Shown here: positions 1 to 11,918 of the stretch, one piece after another | Layout: each line of letters begins with the position of its first letter | Numbering within the stretch: position 1 is the first letter of the stretch | Assembly: GCF_003344785.1 (NCBI RefSeq) | Contig: NZ_QPMK01000001.1 | Coordinates: 147,501 to 198,525, forward strand | Source of the DNA: Thalassococcus profundi | GTDB lineage: Bacteria > Pseudomonadota > Alphaproteobacteria > Rhodobacterales > Rhodobacteraceae | Direction: 5' to 3' | Length of the DNA: 51,025 nt | Translations under genes and position numbers: made by a program | Notes under the pieces: generated by a model | Database searches by the model: none | Told to the model about the DNA's origin: nothing | What the model saw: only the letters and a program-made list of their open reading frames with translations

Positions 1-464
1 GTCTGGCCCGTCTGGCGTCCCGTTGTGCGCCTCAGCGCCGCCGGTGAGGGGGGTTCTACGGTTAGATGGGTGGGTCCGCAAGCGCTTTTTTACAGAAACG
101 TCGCATTTTTTTGGATTTTCTCATTTTTCATTTAATATCAGTGACTTGTGCGAGCATTTTTTTCGCAAAAGAGGCTTTTCCGCCTGGCTCGCCCAGCTTT
201 ACGCAGGGTGAATTGCTGCGACGCGGCGCGAGTCTCTTACCACATATTGGGTTACTCACAGGCTTATCCCCAAGAGCACCCGTGACTCGCCCGGGAGTCG
301 GGGCAAATCACCCCTGAATCGGCGGCGCGATTCACCCGACCCCCCCCGACTCGCCCCTGCTGAAGGCGCAAAAAAACCGCCACGCGGGCGGATTTTTCTC
401 CTGAGGCCGTGAATCACGGCGACTCGCCGATCCGACTCGCGCCCGAATCCGGGCAGATCGCGAG
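1..464. other. Gene-free region: AT-rich stretch plus GANTC cluster
   Basis: No reading frame here looks like a protein. Roughly 85-190 is rich in A/T runs, which stands out in this GC-rich window. From 230 to 522 there are 13 GANTC sites, starting at 230, 284, 295, 316, 329, 348, 411, 421, 434, 445, 462, 494 and 518. About one would be expected by chance at this base composition. TTATCCCCA at 264-272 differs by one base from the DnaA box TTATCCACA, and TTACTCACA at 252-260 differs by two. GANTC is the target of the alphaproteobacterial cell-cycle methylase CcrM. The combination resembles a replication-origin or cell-cycle-controlled region, but this is inference. The last sites lie inside the 3' end of msrQ. 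Confidence 0.5.
371..397 (-). terminator. Intrinsic terminator downstream of msrPQ
   Basis: A CCGCC/GGCGG stem (377-381 and 387-391) is flanked by A6 on the left and T5 on the right, so it can act in both directions. On the minus strand it lies about 70 nt beyond the msrQ stop and is followed by a T run, as expected for a rho-independent terminator. Confidence 0.75.
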
Positions 465-1079
465 TCAGATCGCCACTTTTCTCCGCGCCGGGCGAATCCT
501 CAGCGCCAGGAGGGTCAGAATCGCCGCCAGGTACAGGTACGGCTCGATCTGGAAGCCCTTCACCAGCATCACGAAGTGAATCGCGCCGAGCAGAACAGCG
601 ACATAGGCCAGCTTGTGCAGCTGCCGCCACTTCGGGCCCAGCTTGCGCACCGACCAGTTGTTCGAGGTCAGCGCCAGCGGCAGCAGCAGGACGAATCCCG
701 CCATTCCCACGGTTATGTACGGACGCTTGAGAATGTCGGCCCATATCTGGCTGACGATCTGCACGTCCAGCAGCAGCCAGACCAGCAGGTGCGTGAGTAC
801 ATAGAAGAAGGCGACCAGCCCGAGCATGCGGCGAAACTTCAGAAGGTTCACGCCGAGGTGGCGCCGCAGCGGCGTGACGGCCAGCCCGGCGATCAGGAAC
901 TGCAAGGCCAGCTCGCCCAGCTTGTGCTCGAGCGCCTTGATCGGCTCGACCCCCAGCCCGCCGGTGAGGCCGAGGTAGAAGAACCAGAAACCGGGGATCG
1001 CACACAGTATATATAGGGGCCAGGTGGGCACCCGGCGTGCAGCCCCGTTGAAGCGGTCGATCAAGGCGGTCATCTTCAC
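465..1079 (-). CDS. msrQ: MsrQ, heme-binding membrane subunit of the MsrPQ methionine sulfoxide reductase
   Basis: 204 aa, mostly hydrophobic, with about six membrane segments. MsrQ is an inner-membrane cytochrome of the ferric-reductase-like family that passes electrons from the quinone or flavin pool to periplasmic MsrP, which repairs oxidised methionines in envelope proteins. The WPLYILCAIPGFWFFYLGLTG opening and the later HLGVNLLKFRR and YVLTHLLVWLLLD segments, with conserved histidines, match the family. It starts 11 nt after the msrP stop, so the two form an operon with the catalytic subunit first, as is usual. The length is normal. Confidence 0.92.
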   Translation of the reverse strand: MKMTALIDRFNGAARRVPTWPLYILCAIPGFWFFYLGLTGGLGVEPIKALEHKLGELALQFLIAGLAVTPLRRHLGVNLLKFRRMLGLVAFFYVLTHLLVWLLLDVQIVSQIWADILKRPYITVGMAGFVLLLPLALTSNNWSVRKLGPKWRQLHKLAYVAVLLGAIHFVMLVKGFQIEPYLYLAAILTLLALRIRPARRKVAI

Positions 1080-1090
1080 GGCCTCCTGGC

Positions 1091-1993
<903 letters not shown>

Positions 1994-2158
1994 GGCGGCC
2001 TCCTTTGTCTCCTGCCCATTGAGGTAACGGCCCCGGCGGCGTTCTCAAAACCACTTCGTCTCACGTTGCCGTGCCGGTTCTGTAACGAAGCGTGCGGTTT
2101 GCGGACCCGGCACAGTATGTATAGCGTCCTGTCAGCCCCCTTTTCGGAAAGCAGTGCC

Positions 2159-2602
2159 ATGACCCGTCTTCTCGCCGCCTTCGCCCTCGCGCTCCTGCCG
2201 CAGCTTGCGCAGGCGCAGGATGCCGTCACCTATGAAACGGATCAAAGCTTCGACGATGTGATCTTCGGCCTCGAAAGCGCGATCCTGGATGCGGGGCTGG
2301 TGATCGACAGCGTCAGCCACACCGGAGAGATGCTGGAGCGGACCCGCGCCGACCTCGGGTCCGATGTGGTGCTGTTCTCCGAGGCCGATGTCTACAGCTT
2401 TTGTTCCGCTGCACTGTCACGCAAGGTGATGGAGGCCGATCCGATGAACATCCGCTTCTGTCCCTACGACATCTTCGTCTTGGTCCGGCCCGATGCGCCG
2501 GACACCACGGTGATCGGGTTTAACCGCTATCCAGACGGCCCGATGCAAGAGGTCCAGACGCTGCTCGACGGCATAGCGCGGGCCGCCATCGGGCTGGAAT
2601 GA
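2159..2602 (+). CDS. DUF302 family secreted protein
   Basis: 147 aa with a Sec signal peptide (MTRLLAAFALALLPQLAQAQ, cleavage after AQA). The mature part begins VTYETDQSFDDVIFGLESAI and matches the DUF302 fold, a small alpha/beta domain of unknown function often found in the periplasm and sometimes linked to metal or stress responses. The open frame runs back much further, but the ATG at 2159 is chosen because the signal peptide begins there. The upstream extension is antisense to msrP and lacks protein-like composition. Two cysteines (in YSFCSA and IRFCPYD) could form a disulfide. The gene diverges from msrP. Confidence 0.8.
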   Translation: MTRLLAAFALALLPQLAQAQDAVTYETDQSFDDVIFGLESAILDAGLVIDSVSHTGEMLERTRADLGSDVVLFSEADVYSFCSAALSRKVMEADPMNIRFCPYDIFVLVRPDAPDTTVIGFNRYPDGPMQEVQTLLDGIARAAIGLE

Positions 2603-2708
2603 TCACGCGGCACTGACAGCCGGTCACAAGGATATCATTGGAAATGTGCGGGATCGCTGGCTTAGTCGGCGGGCCGTTTTGTCAAACCCGTCCGGCGGTT
2701 TTTCGCAC

Positions 2709-2737
2709 TGATCCGGTCGCCTCTGCCGTGCGTTAAC
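2709..2737 (+). promoter_or_regulatory. Possible sigma-E (RpoE/ECF11)-type promoter for the fasciclin gene
   Basis: TGATCC at 2709-2714 is followed after 18 nt by TTAACT. The same -35 hexamer, TGATCC, lies 18 nt before TATC in front of rpoE at 19721 in this window. TGATCC with a TA-containing -10 is the known Rhodobacter sigma-E pattern. The -10 match is weak, so the call is tentative. Confidence 0.35.
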
Positions 2738-2787
2738 TACGTGATGTCACAGCGCATCATGCAACGTGAACCACAGGAGGACATTTC

Positions 2788-3270
2788 ATGTTCCGCAGAA
2801 CTTATCTCGCCCTGACCGCAGCCACCGTTCTTGGCGGCACCGCCGCATTCGGCGCAGCACATTCGATGGATATCGTCGACACCGCGGCCGACGCCGGCAA
2901 CTTCACCACCCTGCTCGCCGCAGCCGAAGCCGCCGAACTGGTGGAAACGCTGAAGGGCGAAGGCCCGTTCACCGTTTTCGCTCCGACCGATGAGGCGTTT
3001 GCCGCCCTGCCCGAGGGCACGGTCGACAACCTGCTGCTGCCCGAGAACAAGGATCAGCTGGTGTCGATCCTGACCTACCACGTGGTGCCGGGCAAAGTCA
3101 TGTCGGGTGACCTGACCGACGGCATGATGGCGACTACCGTCGAAGGATCGGACGTGACCATCACCACCGAAGGCGGCGTGACCGTCGGCGGCGCCAACGT
3201 GACCACCGCCGATATCGAAGCATCGAACGGCGTGATTCACGTGATCGACGCGGTGATCATGCCCGAGTAA
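2788..3270 (+). CDS. Fasciclin (FAS1) domain secreted protein
   Basis: 160 aa. A signal peptide at about residues 1-24 ([22 protein letters not shown]) is followed by a single FAS1 domain. FAS1 hallmarks are present: [31 protein letters not shown] (H1 motif), YHVVPGKV, and the terminal [13 protein letters not shown] (H2 motif). Such proteins are exported and implicated in adhesion or envelope protection. In Rhodobacter sphaeroides a fasciclin-domain protein is strongly induced by singlet oxygen, which fits the sigma-E-like site upstream. A strong Shine-Dalgarno AGGAGG precedes the ATG. A GC-rich hairpin follows the stop. Confidence 0.9.
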   Translation: MFRRTYLALTAATVLGGTAAFGAAHSMDIVDTAADAGNFTTLLAAAEAAELVETLKGEGPFTVFAPTDEAFAALPEGTVDNLLLPENKDQLVSILTYHVVPGKVMSGDLTDGMMATTVEGSDVTITTEGGVTVGGANVTTADIEASNGVIHVIDAVIMPE

Positions 3271-3284
3271 ATTCAACAATATCG

Positions 3285-3315
3285 CCCCGGGCCGGACACT
3301 GTTTTCGGCCCGGGG
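3285..3315 (+). terminator. GC-rich hairpin after the fasciclin gene
   Basis: A perfect 10-bp inverted repeat (CCCCGGGCCG at 3285-3294 and CGGCCCGGGG at 3306-3315) with an 11-nt loop starts 15 nt after the stop. There is no clear T run, so it may need Rho or act as an RNA-stabilising hairpin. Confidence 0.6.
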
Positions 3316-3427
3316 TCAAACGCCGCGAAAGTTCGTCTGATCGGCCCAGTTTCTGACGCTTTTTTCCATAGAATTTGCACATTTAGGTAATTCGGCCTAC
3401 CAATTTTGCAGGGAAGGCGCCGAACTC

Positions 3428-3459
3428 TTCGACATCGACAACTGTCGTCCGACGTCGAA
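3428..3459. promoter_or_regulatory. Nested dyad upstream of the first RTX gene
   Basis: TTCGAC (3428-3433) pairs with GTCGAA (3454-3459), and inside it CGACA (3436-3440) pairs with TGTCG (3443-3447). It lies about 60 nt before the RTX start and could be an operator or a leader hairpin. Nothing else identifies it. Confidence 0.3.
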
Positions 3460-3518
3460 ATGCGCGGATTTCTTCCTGATTGGGAGCGGTACTGCTCAAT
3501 TTCTGAAGGATATTCGCA

Positions 3519-4931
3519 ATGGCACAATTCACCGGAACCGATTCAGATGACAGCCTGACCGGCACAGCCACCCGCGACATCATCGAAATGCTTCTCGGCA
3601 ACGACTACGTCATGGCCGGGAACGGTGCCGACCTGATCCGGGGCAGCGGGGGCAACGACACGCTGCTGGGCGGAAACGGCAGCGACGAGATTTTCGGCGG
3701 TGACGGCGACGACAGCATCGTCGGCGCCTGTGGCCACGACACGATCCGTGGCGGCATCGGCATGGACTTCATCAGCGGCGGCAATGCCGATGACCTGCTC
3801 TACGGCAACGACGGCAACGACACTCTTCTGGGCGGCAACAACAGCGACACGCTGTACGGAGGCGACGGCGACGACAGCCTCGACGGCGGCCAGGACGACG
3901 ACTCGCTTGTCGGCGCCGCCGGTGCCGACACGCTGAACGGCGGCAAGGGTAATGATGTACTGACCGGCGGCACCGGGAACGACCTTTTCGTCATTGGCGG
4001 CTGGAAATCCGGTCGCGACACGATCACCGATTTCACCGTGGGCGAAGACAAGATCGACCTGCGCATCGTCAACGTCTCGGACATGTCCGAGATCGAGATC
4101 AAGGTGATCGCCGGCGGCGTGCGCCTGCTGCTGCCCGAAGGCAACCGCCTGGATCTCTTGAACATATCGCCCGAGAGCCTGACCAACGACAGCTTCCTGC
4201 TGGCTCCGAAGCCCGATACCCTGGCGACCTCGGACGGCGGCGACCGCGTCTTCGGAACCGCCGACGGCGACTTCATTTCCGCCGGGAACGGCAGCGACCG
4301 GATCTTCGGAGCCGAGGGCAACGATACCGTGCTGGCCGGAGAAGGCCAGGACACCGTACGCGGCGGTGACGGAAACGACATGGTGAACGGCGGGTCCGGC
4401 GACGATCATCTGCACGGTGACGCGGGCAACGATACGCTGACCGGCGAAGCGGGCAACGACAAGCTGGTCGGCGGCGCAGGCAACGACTCTCTTGAAGGCG
4501 GCAACAAGAACGACCGCCTCTACGGTGACGAAGGCCAGGACGAACTGTACGGTCAGAACGGCAACGACCGCATGTGGGGCGGCGCGGACGACGACCTGGT
4601 CGACGGCGGCTCCGGAAACGACGTGATGTATGGCGACGCCGGCGAGGACGTGATGATCGGAGGCCGGGGCCGGGATATCATGGACGGCGGCGCGGATGCG
4701 GACACCTTCGTCTTCGAAGAGCGCAGCGGCGACGACACGATCAACAACTTCGTCGACGGCGAAGACGTCCTGACCGTGTCCGGTTACGAAGCTTACGGCG
4801 TGACGTCCTTTGACGATCTGATGATCGAACAGGTGGGCGCGGATACGGTCATTCACTGGAACGACTGGAACTCGGTCACGCTGACCAACACGGACATGTC
4901 GCTGATCACGGATGCCGACATCCTGTTCTGA
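3519..4931 (+). CDS. RTX calcium-binding repeat protein (type I secretion substrate)
   Basis: 470 aa, acidic. Two blocks of glycine-rich nonapeptide repeats of GGxGxDxUx type (about residues 30-150 and 245-395) form calcium-binding beta-rolls. Each is followed by a spacer of the form D-T-I-x-D/N-F-x-x-G-E-D ([15 protein letters not shown] and [15 protein letters not shown]). There is no N-terminal signal peptide and the C-terminus ends DADILF, the usual uncleaved type I secretion signal style in this family. No toxin, protease or lipase domain is present, so a structural, adhesive or matrix role is more likely. A Shine-Dalgarno GAAGGA lies 8 nt before the ATG. No ABC/MFP exporter genes are in the window. 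Likely paralogue of the next gene. Confidence 0.88.
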   Translation: MAQFTGTDSDDSLTGTATRDIIEMLLGNDYVMAGNGADLIRGSGGNDTLLGGNGSDEIFGGDGDDSIVGACGHDTIRGGIGMDFISGGNADDLLYGNDGNDTLLGGNNSDTLYGGDGDDSLDGGQDDDSLVGAAGADTLNGGKGNDVLTGGTGNDLFVIGGWKSGRDTITDFTVGEDKIDLRIVNVSDMSEIEIKVIAGGVRLLLPEGNRLDLLNISPESLTNDSFLLAPKPDTLATSDGGDRVFGTADGDFISAGNGSDRIFGAEGNDTVLAGEGQDTVRGGDGNDMVNGGSGDDHLHGDAGNDTLTGEAGNDKLVGGAGNDSLEGGNKNDRLYGDEGQDELYGQNGNDRMWGGADDDLVDGGSGNDVMYGDAGEDVMIGGRGRDIMDGGADADTFVFEERSGDDTINNFVDGEDVLTVSGYEAYGVTSFDDLMIEQVGADTVIHWNDWNSVTLTNTDMSLITDADILF

Positions 4932-4955
4932 TCCGATTATCTCCAAACCATCGAC

Positions 4956-4982
4956 AACAGCCCGTCAATCGGCGGGCTGTTT
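4956..4982 (+). terminator. Terminator after the first RTX gene
   Basis: A 9-bp perfect stem, AACAGCCCG (4956-4964) with CGGGCTGTT (4973-4981), and an 8-nt loop lie 24 nt past the stop, followed by a short T stretch. It makes the two RTX genes likely separate transcripts. Confidence 0.7.
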
Positions 4983-5160
4983 CGCAATTGAAGCGCAGGG
5001 GCCGCATCACCGCCCTATTCTTGAAAATTAACCACGAATTCTTCGCAAATCGACCGCTGTATGGTCGTTCGGCCTGATCATAGCTCGCCATTGGCGGTGG
5101 CTCGGTCACAAAGAACATGGGGCCGCCTCGATACTTGACCAGTTCAGAAGAGGCACTTGA

Positions 5161-7377
5161 ATGACCATTGTAACCGACATCGAAGGCAGTCCGTACCAGA
5201 CAATTACCCCTGGCGACACGTTCCTTGCCGATCTCGCCGTGGGCGACGCCGATAATTTCAACATCACTGGGATGACGGCAGGCAACACCTACACCTTCAC
5301 TGTCACGGGCCTCGATCCGGCGGATTCCTACCGGTTCGCGCTTTATTCCGGCGATGCCTACATCAATTTTCAAGGTGACGGGATGGGCCCGATTTCGGGC
5401 CATGGCCGATATACCTTCAACCGAACCGACACCTCGCTCACCTTCACCTACACCGCACCGAACGACGGCGACGATCTGTTCATTCTCGAACGCACGACAT
5501 CCGGCCCGGCGGCATCCGTCGGCGTTTCCGTTCTGGTGCAAGAGGGCGACCTGGTTGGCCCGACCGAAGGCGATGACCGTCTGGTCCTCAGTGATGCAGG
5601 TGGCTCGCTGGATGGCCTTGCAGGCAATGACACGATCCTGGCCGGGACAGGCGACAGCCACCTGATCGGCGGCGCGGGTGAAGACGATCTGAGAGGCGGT
5701 ACCGGCAACGACTCACTCGACGGCGGAGCGGATGACGACAATCTGAGCAGCGATACCGGCAACGACACACTCGACGGCGGCGCAGGCAACGACAGCCTTT
5801 ATGGGTCCACAGGTGACAATCATCTGCTGGGCGGCGATGGCGACGATACCCTGAGTTTCCATTTTGGCAACAGCACCGCAGAGGGCGGCGACGGCAACGA
5901 CCACATTACCACCAACATCGGGACAGGCCTGATGCTGGGCGGTGCGGGCAACGACACGATCTTTGGCGGGCGCTTTGACGACACCATAAACGGCGGCACC
6001 GGCAACGACTGGTTGATGGGAAGCTATGGCAACAACACGTTCATCTTCGAGGCCGACAGTGGCCAGGATACGATTTCCGCTTTCTACATTTCGCCTGGAA
6101 ACATGCTCGACGTCAGCGCGCTTGGGATTACCAGCTTTGACCAACTCGACATGATCGTCGCGCCTGACGGCTTCTCTACCCTCTTGACGTTCAGCCCTGG
6201 AAACACCGTTCTGATTGAATCCATCCTGCCCTCGGACCTGACCGCAGCCCATTTCATCTTTGCCGACGTTCCCCTGCCGGACCCCGAACCGATCGGCGGC
6301 TATTCCGTCCAGGGCGATGACACCGCAGAGTTATTTACCGGCGACAATAGCGAAGACAGCATCCACGGCGGCGCGGGCGACGACACGCTTCTTGGCGGCC
6401 AGGGCGACGACAGCCTGCACGGCGGCGACGGCAACGACAGCGTCAACGGCGGGGATGGCTTCGACGACCTCAAGGGCGGGATCGGCGACGACACGCTGGA
6501 CGGCGGCAAGGACGACGACTCGCTGGATGGCGGCGACGGCAACGACCTGCTGCAGGGCGGATTCGGCGACGACGTGATGACCGGCGGTGCGGGTGCGGAT
6601 GTGTTCCACATCATCCCCGGGAACGGCGCCGACACGATTACCGACTTCACCGCGGGCGAGGATCTGATCGACCTCTCCGCCCTCGGGATCACCGATCTTA
6701 CGCAACTGACCGTGACCCAGTCCGGGGCCGATACGGTCATCGACTTCGGAGGTGGCAACAGCCTGACGCTGACCGGCGTGGAGGCAAGCGGCACGGGCAA
6801 CGGCTGGTTCGTTCTGGCGACCGCTCCCCTGACCACCGGCACCGGGGGCAATGACACCGTGCACGGATCCACCGCCGGAGACATCATCATGGGCGGCGAC
6901 GACAAGGACCGGCTGCTGGGCGGCGACGGGGACGACTCGCTCTATGGCGAGAAAGGCAACGACAAGCTTTACGGCGGCGCGGGTGCCGACCTGCTCGACG
7001 GCGGCAACAACAACGACCAGCTGTTCGGCGGCGATGGCAACGATCTGCTGGACGGCGGTCAGGGCAACGACACGCTGAAAGGCGACGGCGGCAACGACAC
7101 GCTGGACGGCGGCCGCGGGCGCGATGTGCTGACCGGCGGCGCGGGTGCGGATGTCTTCGTCTTCACCGCCAATAACGGCGTGGACGAGATCACCGATTTT
7201 GAAGACGGCGTGGATATGATCGACCTGCAGGCCCTGACCCTGCCCGGCTTTGCCGCGCTGTCGCTCTGGCAGGTCGGGGCCGATATGCAGATCAGCCACG
7301 ACGGCACCTTTGCCAATACGATCACGCTGACCGGCACATCGCTTCTGGACCTCGACGCCAGCGATTTCCTGTTCTGA
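5161..7377 (+). CDS. Large RTX calcium-binding repeat protein with N-terminal beta domain
   Basis: 738 aa. Residues 1-130 form a non-repeat domain (GDTFLADLAVGDADNF ... YTFTVTGLDPADSYRFALYSG) that resembles a PPC-like beta-sandwich. Three RTX blocks follow (about 140-285, 385-480 and 560-665). Each ends in a globular spacer that begins with a D-T-I-x-x-F element (QDTISAFYI, ADTITDFTAGEDLIDLS, VDEITDFEDGVDMIDLQ). The protein ends DASDFLF, close to the DADILF end of the upstream RTX protein, consistent with a shared type I export signal. No enzymatic domain is visible, so a surface or matrix protein is likely. It has its own 229-nt leader, which follows a terminator. Confidence 0.87.
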   Translation: MTIVTDIEGSPYQTITPGDTFLADLAVGDADNFNITGMTAGNTYTFTVTGLDPADSYRFALYSGDAYINFQGDGMGPISGHGRYTFNRTDTSLTFTYTAPNDGDDLFILERTTSGPAASVGVSVLVQEGDLVGPTEGDDRLVLSDAGGSLDGLAGNDTILAGTGDSHLIGGAGEDDLRGGTGNDSLDGGADDDNLSSDTGNDTLDGGAGNDSLYGSTGDNHLLGGDGDDTLSFHFGNSTAEGGDGNDHITTNIGTGLMLGGAGNDTIFGGRFDDTINGGTGNDWLMGSYGNNTFIFEADSGQDTISAFYISPGNMLDVSALGITSFDQLDMIVAPDGFSTLLTFSPGNTVLIESILPSDLTAAHFIFADVPLPDPEPIGGYSVQGDDTAELFTGDNSEDSIHGGAGDDTLLGGQGDDSLHGGDGNDSVNGGDGFDDLKGGIGDDTLDGGKDDDSLDGGDGNDLLQGGFGDDVMTGGAGADVFHIIPGNGADTITDFTAGEDLIDLSALGITDLTQLTVTQSGADTVIDFGGGNSLTLTGVEASGTGNGWFVLATAPLTTGTGGNDTVHGSTAGDIIMGGDDKDRLLGGDGDDSLYGEKGNDKLYGGAGADLLDGGNNNDQLFGGDGNDLLDGGQGNDTLKGDGGNDTLDGGRGRDVLTGGAGADVFVFTANNGVDEITDFEDGVDMIDLQALTLPGFAALSLWQVGADMQISHDGTFANTITLTGTSLLDLDASDFLF

Positions 7378-7397
7378 GAACCGGATGCGAAAACCAG

Positions 7398-7424
7398 ACA
7401 GGCCCGCCATCACGGCGGGCCTGT
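7398..7424. terminator. Bidirectional terminator between the RTX gene and clpB
   Basis: A perfect 11-bp stem, ACAGGCCCGCC (7398-7408) with GGCGGGCCTGT (7414-7424), and a 5-nt loop lie between two converging genes. They stand 20 nt beyond the RTX stop and 38 nt beyond the clpB stop. The T runs are short on both sides. Confidence 0.75.
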
Positions 7425-7461
7425 TGTCGTTTCCAGCGGCGGCGGCCCGGTCAGGCGGCGA

Positions 7462-10077
<2,616 letters not shown>

Positions 10078-10161
10078 CGTCGTCTCCTTCTCCGAAGCGC
10101 CCGATATGGATTTGGCGACGCCTGGCTTGGCAGCACGTCCCGGGTCGGGCCTCTGGCTATG

Positions 10162-10190
10162 AAATGGGAAATCCGCGGCTCACATTCAAG
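10162..10190 (-). promoter_or_regulatory. Sigma-32 (RpoH) promoter of clpB
   Basis: On the minus strand CTTGAA (10190-10185) and TCCCATTT (10169-10162) are separated by 15 nt. This closely fits the heat-shock consensus CTTGAA-N13-17-CCCCATNT. It lies at a suitable distance before the clpB start at 10077. Confidence 0.8.
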
Positions 10191-10247
10191 TGATGGAATG
10201 CCGCAAAGATGCGCTCGGAGCGAGCGCCACACTGACAGTCAGACATG

Positions 10248-10276
10248 AAAAGCGCGGCCCCGCAGGGGGCCGCGCT
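10248..10276 (-). terminator. Terminator of the acidic low-complexity protein gene
   Basis: AGCGCGGCCCC (10251-10261) and GGGGCCGCGCT (10266-10276) form a perfect 11-bp stem with a 4-nt loop. On the minus strand it is followed by TTTTC, and it begins 25 nt after the stop at 10302. Confidence 0.8.
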
Positions 10277-10301
10277 ATCATGATCGCGAAAAGCGTCAGG
10301 G

Positions 10302-11900
10302 TCAGTTGCCGCTGGCAGCCGCCTCGCTGGCGCGCGCAAGGGCTTCGAAAGCCTTGGCGGCAACCGATGCGGCCTCTTCGGCGGCCTTGGATGCCGAGTC
10401 CGCGGCGGCTGCGGCTTCCTTGCTCGCTTCCATCGCTTGCGTTGCAGCATCGGCAAGGGCAGCGAGGTCTTCGTTCGACGCGTCACCGGAGCCGTCCGAT
10501 GCGGAGTCGGTCGCGCCGCTTTCGTTCTCCGACCCGGACGCACCGGCGCTGGCGCTCTCGCTGTCCGAACCGCCGCTGTCAGATGCGGTCTCCGTCGTGT
10601 TTTCGGAGCCTTCGTTGCCAGAGTTGGACGACGCCGCAGTTTCGCTCTCCGAACCGCTTTCGGATGAGTCGCTCTGTGCCGTTTCGGTATTGCCGCTTTC
10701 GCTGTCCGATCCGGATTCGGCTGCAGCCGTCTGCGTCGCCTCGTCACCCGAGCCTTCGCTGCTCGATCCGCTATCGGCAGAGGCTGTCTGGGTCGCTTCG
10801 CTGTCCGAATTGCCGGATGCCGAAGCGCTTGCGGACTCACTCTCCGAGCTGTCCTCGGACGACGCGGCCTCGGTTGTGTCGCCGCTGGCATCGTCGGAGC
10901 CCGATGCGTCTGCACTCTCGGTCTCGGAACCGCCCGACGCCGCCTGCGCGGTTTCGCTGCCGGAACCGCTGCTGCCCTCGGCAGTTTCGCTCTCCTCGCC
11001 GTCCGAACCGGAACTTGCTGTCTCGTTCTCTGTCTCACCCTCGGAGGACGCCGTTTCGCTCGCTTCATCGCCAGAACCGCTGCCGGACGAAGCTGCGGAA
11101 GCCGCTTCGCTGTCCGAGCCGCTTTCAGCCTCGCTCGATGCCGTTTCGCTCGCACCTTCCGAGCTTTCGCTGTCCGAAGCGGGGGCATCTGCGGTGTCGC
11201 TCTCAGCACTGCCGCTGTCCGATGCCGTTTCGCTCTCACCGGACTGATCGGATGCGCTGTCGCCCGCCGCTTGTTCGGTGTCGCCAGACTGCTCGGCGGC
11301 GGCCGCATCGCTGTCGCCGGAAGACGAGTCGCCTGCCGATGCCGCTTCAGTGGAGTCGTCGGAGGAGGACTCGCCCGTGCTGGCGGTATCGCTCTCTGTA
11401 TCGCCGGCACCTTCATCAGATGCAGCGTTTTCTTGGCCACCATCCTGGGATGCAGAGGCTGTCGCGGACTCGCCGCCTTCGGTGTCGCCACTCTCTTCGC
11501 TGCTTGCGGAAGCCGCTTCATCGCCGTTGCTGCTCTCAGAAGCAGAGGCGGCTTCGCTCTCGCCGCCGCCTTCGTCCGCACTTGCCATTTCGCCGTCAGA
11601 GCCGTCCGCGGACCCGCTCTCTTCGCTGTCATTCGCGGCCATCTCGGTGCCGCCGCTTTCGCTTTCCGACGCCGCGCTGTCTTCGGAAGAGCCGTCTTCG
11701 GAGGCGCTTTCCGTCATGCTCGCGGCCTGCTGCGTCTCACCCTCGTTGTCGCGCGTCATCGTCATCGTCGCCGCGATGATCAGAAAGACAACAAAGGACG
11801 TTCCCGCGGCAATGGCAGGGAAATTCATGCCGCTGTCACCTTTCTTGGTCGTCTGGGTCTTGGACTGTTCCTGGTCGGTGCCGGGTCCGGAATCACTCAT
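10302..11900 (-). CDS. Membrane-anchored, highly acidic Ser/Ala/Glu/Asp-rich low-complexity protein
   Basis: 532 aa. A short polar N-terminus with basic residues (TTKKGDSGMNF) is followed by one membrane segment (about 26-46, FPAIAAGTSFVVFLIIAATM). Then about 410 residues are built almost only from S, A, E, D, G and T, with no Lys or Arg and no aromatic residues. The last 55 residues (from about 478) form an Ala-rich helical segment with Lys and Arg (AMEASKEAAAA, AAKAFEALARA) that could be a coiled coil. By the positive-inside rule the acidic part probably faces the periplasm, as a long disordered polyanion. The start at 11900 is chosen for its GGAGG Shine-Dalgarno and the membrane segment; the frame stays open upstream without protein-like character. 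I recognise no family. Confidence 0.7.
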   Translation of the reverse strand: MSDSGPGTDQEQSKTQTTKKGDSGMNFPAIAAGTSFVVFLIIAATMTMTRDNEGETQQAASMTESASEDGSSEDSAASESESGGTEMAANDSEESGSADGSDGEMASADEGGGESEAASASESSNGDEAASASSEESGDTEGGESATASASQDGGQENAASDEGAGDTESDTASTGESSSDDSTEAASAGDSSSGDSDAAAAEQSGDTEQAAGDSASDQSGESETASDSGSAESDTADAPASDSESSEGASETASSEAESGSDSEAASAASSGSGSGDEASETASSEGETENETASSGSDGEESETAEGSSGSGSETAQAASGGSETESADASGSDDASGDTTEAASSEDSSESESASASASGNSDSEATQTASADSGSSSEGSGDEATQTAAAESGSDSESGNTETAQSDSSESGSESETAASSNSGNEGSENTTETASDSGGSDSESASAGASGSENESGATDSASDGSGDASNEDLAALADAATQAMEASKEAAAAADSASKAAEEAASVAAKAFEALARASEAAASGN

Positions 11901-11918
11901 TCTGTCCTCCATCAAAAT

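Noticed and set aside
23-317. Short open frames of 62 and 83 codons at the window start
   Set aside because: They have no Shine-Dalgarno or domain similarity and lie across the AT-rich and GANTC-rich stretch.
3543-4946. Long open frame on the minus strand across the first RTX gene (and similar ones across the second)
   Set aside because: It arises from the repeated GGC-GAC-type codons of the RTX repeats. The translation is Val/Ala-rich, has no start context and no family similarity.
3600-7150. Regularly spaced short DNA repeats that could suggest a CRISPR or tandem repeat array
   Set aside because: They encode in-frame RTX nonapeptides with no constant-length repeat-spacer pattern.
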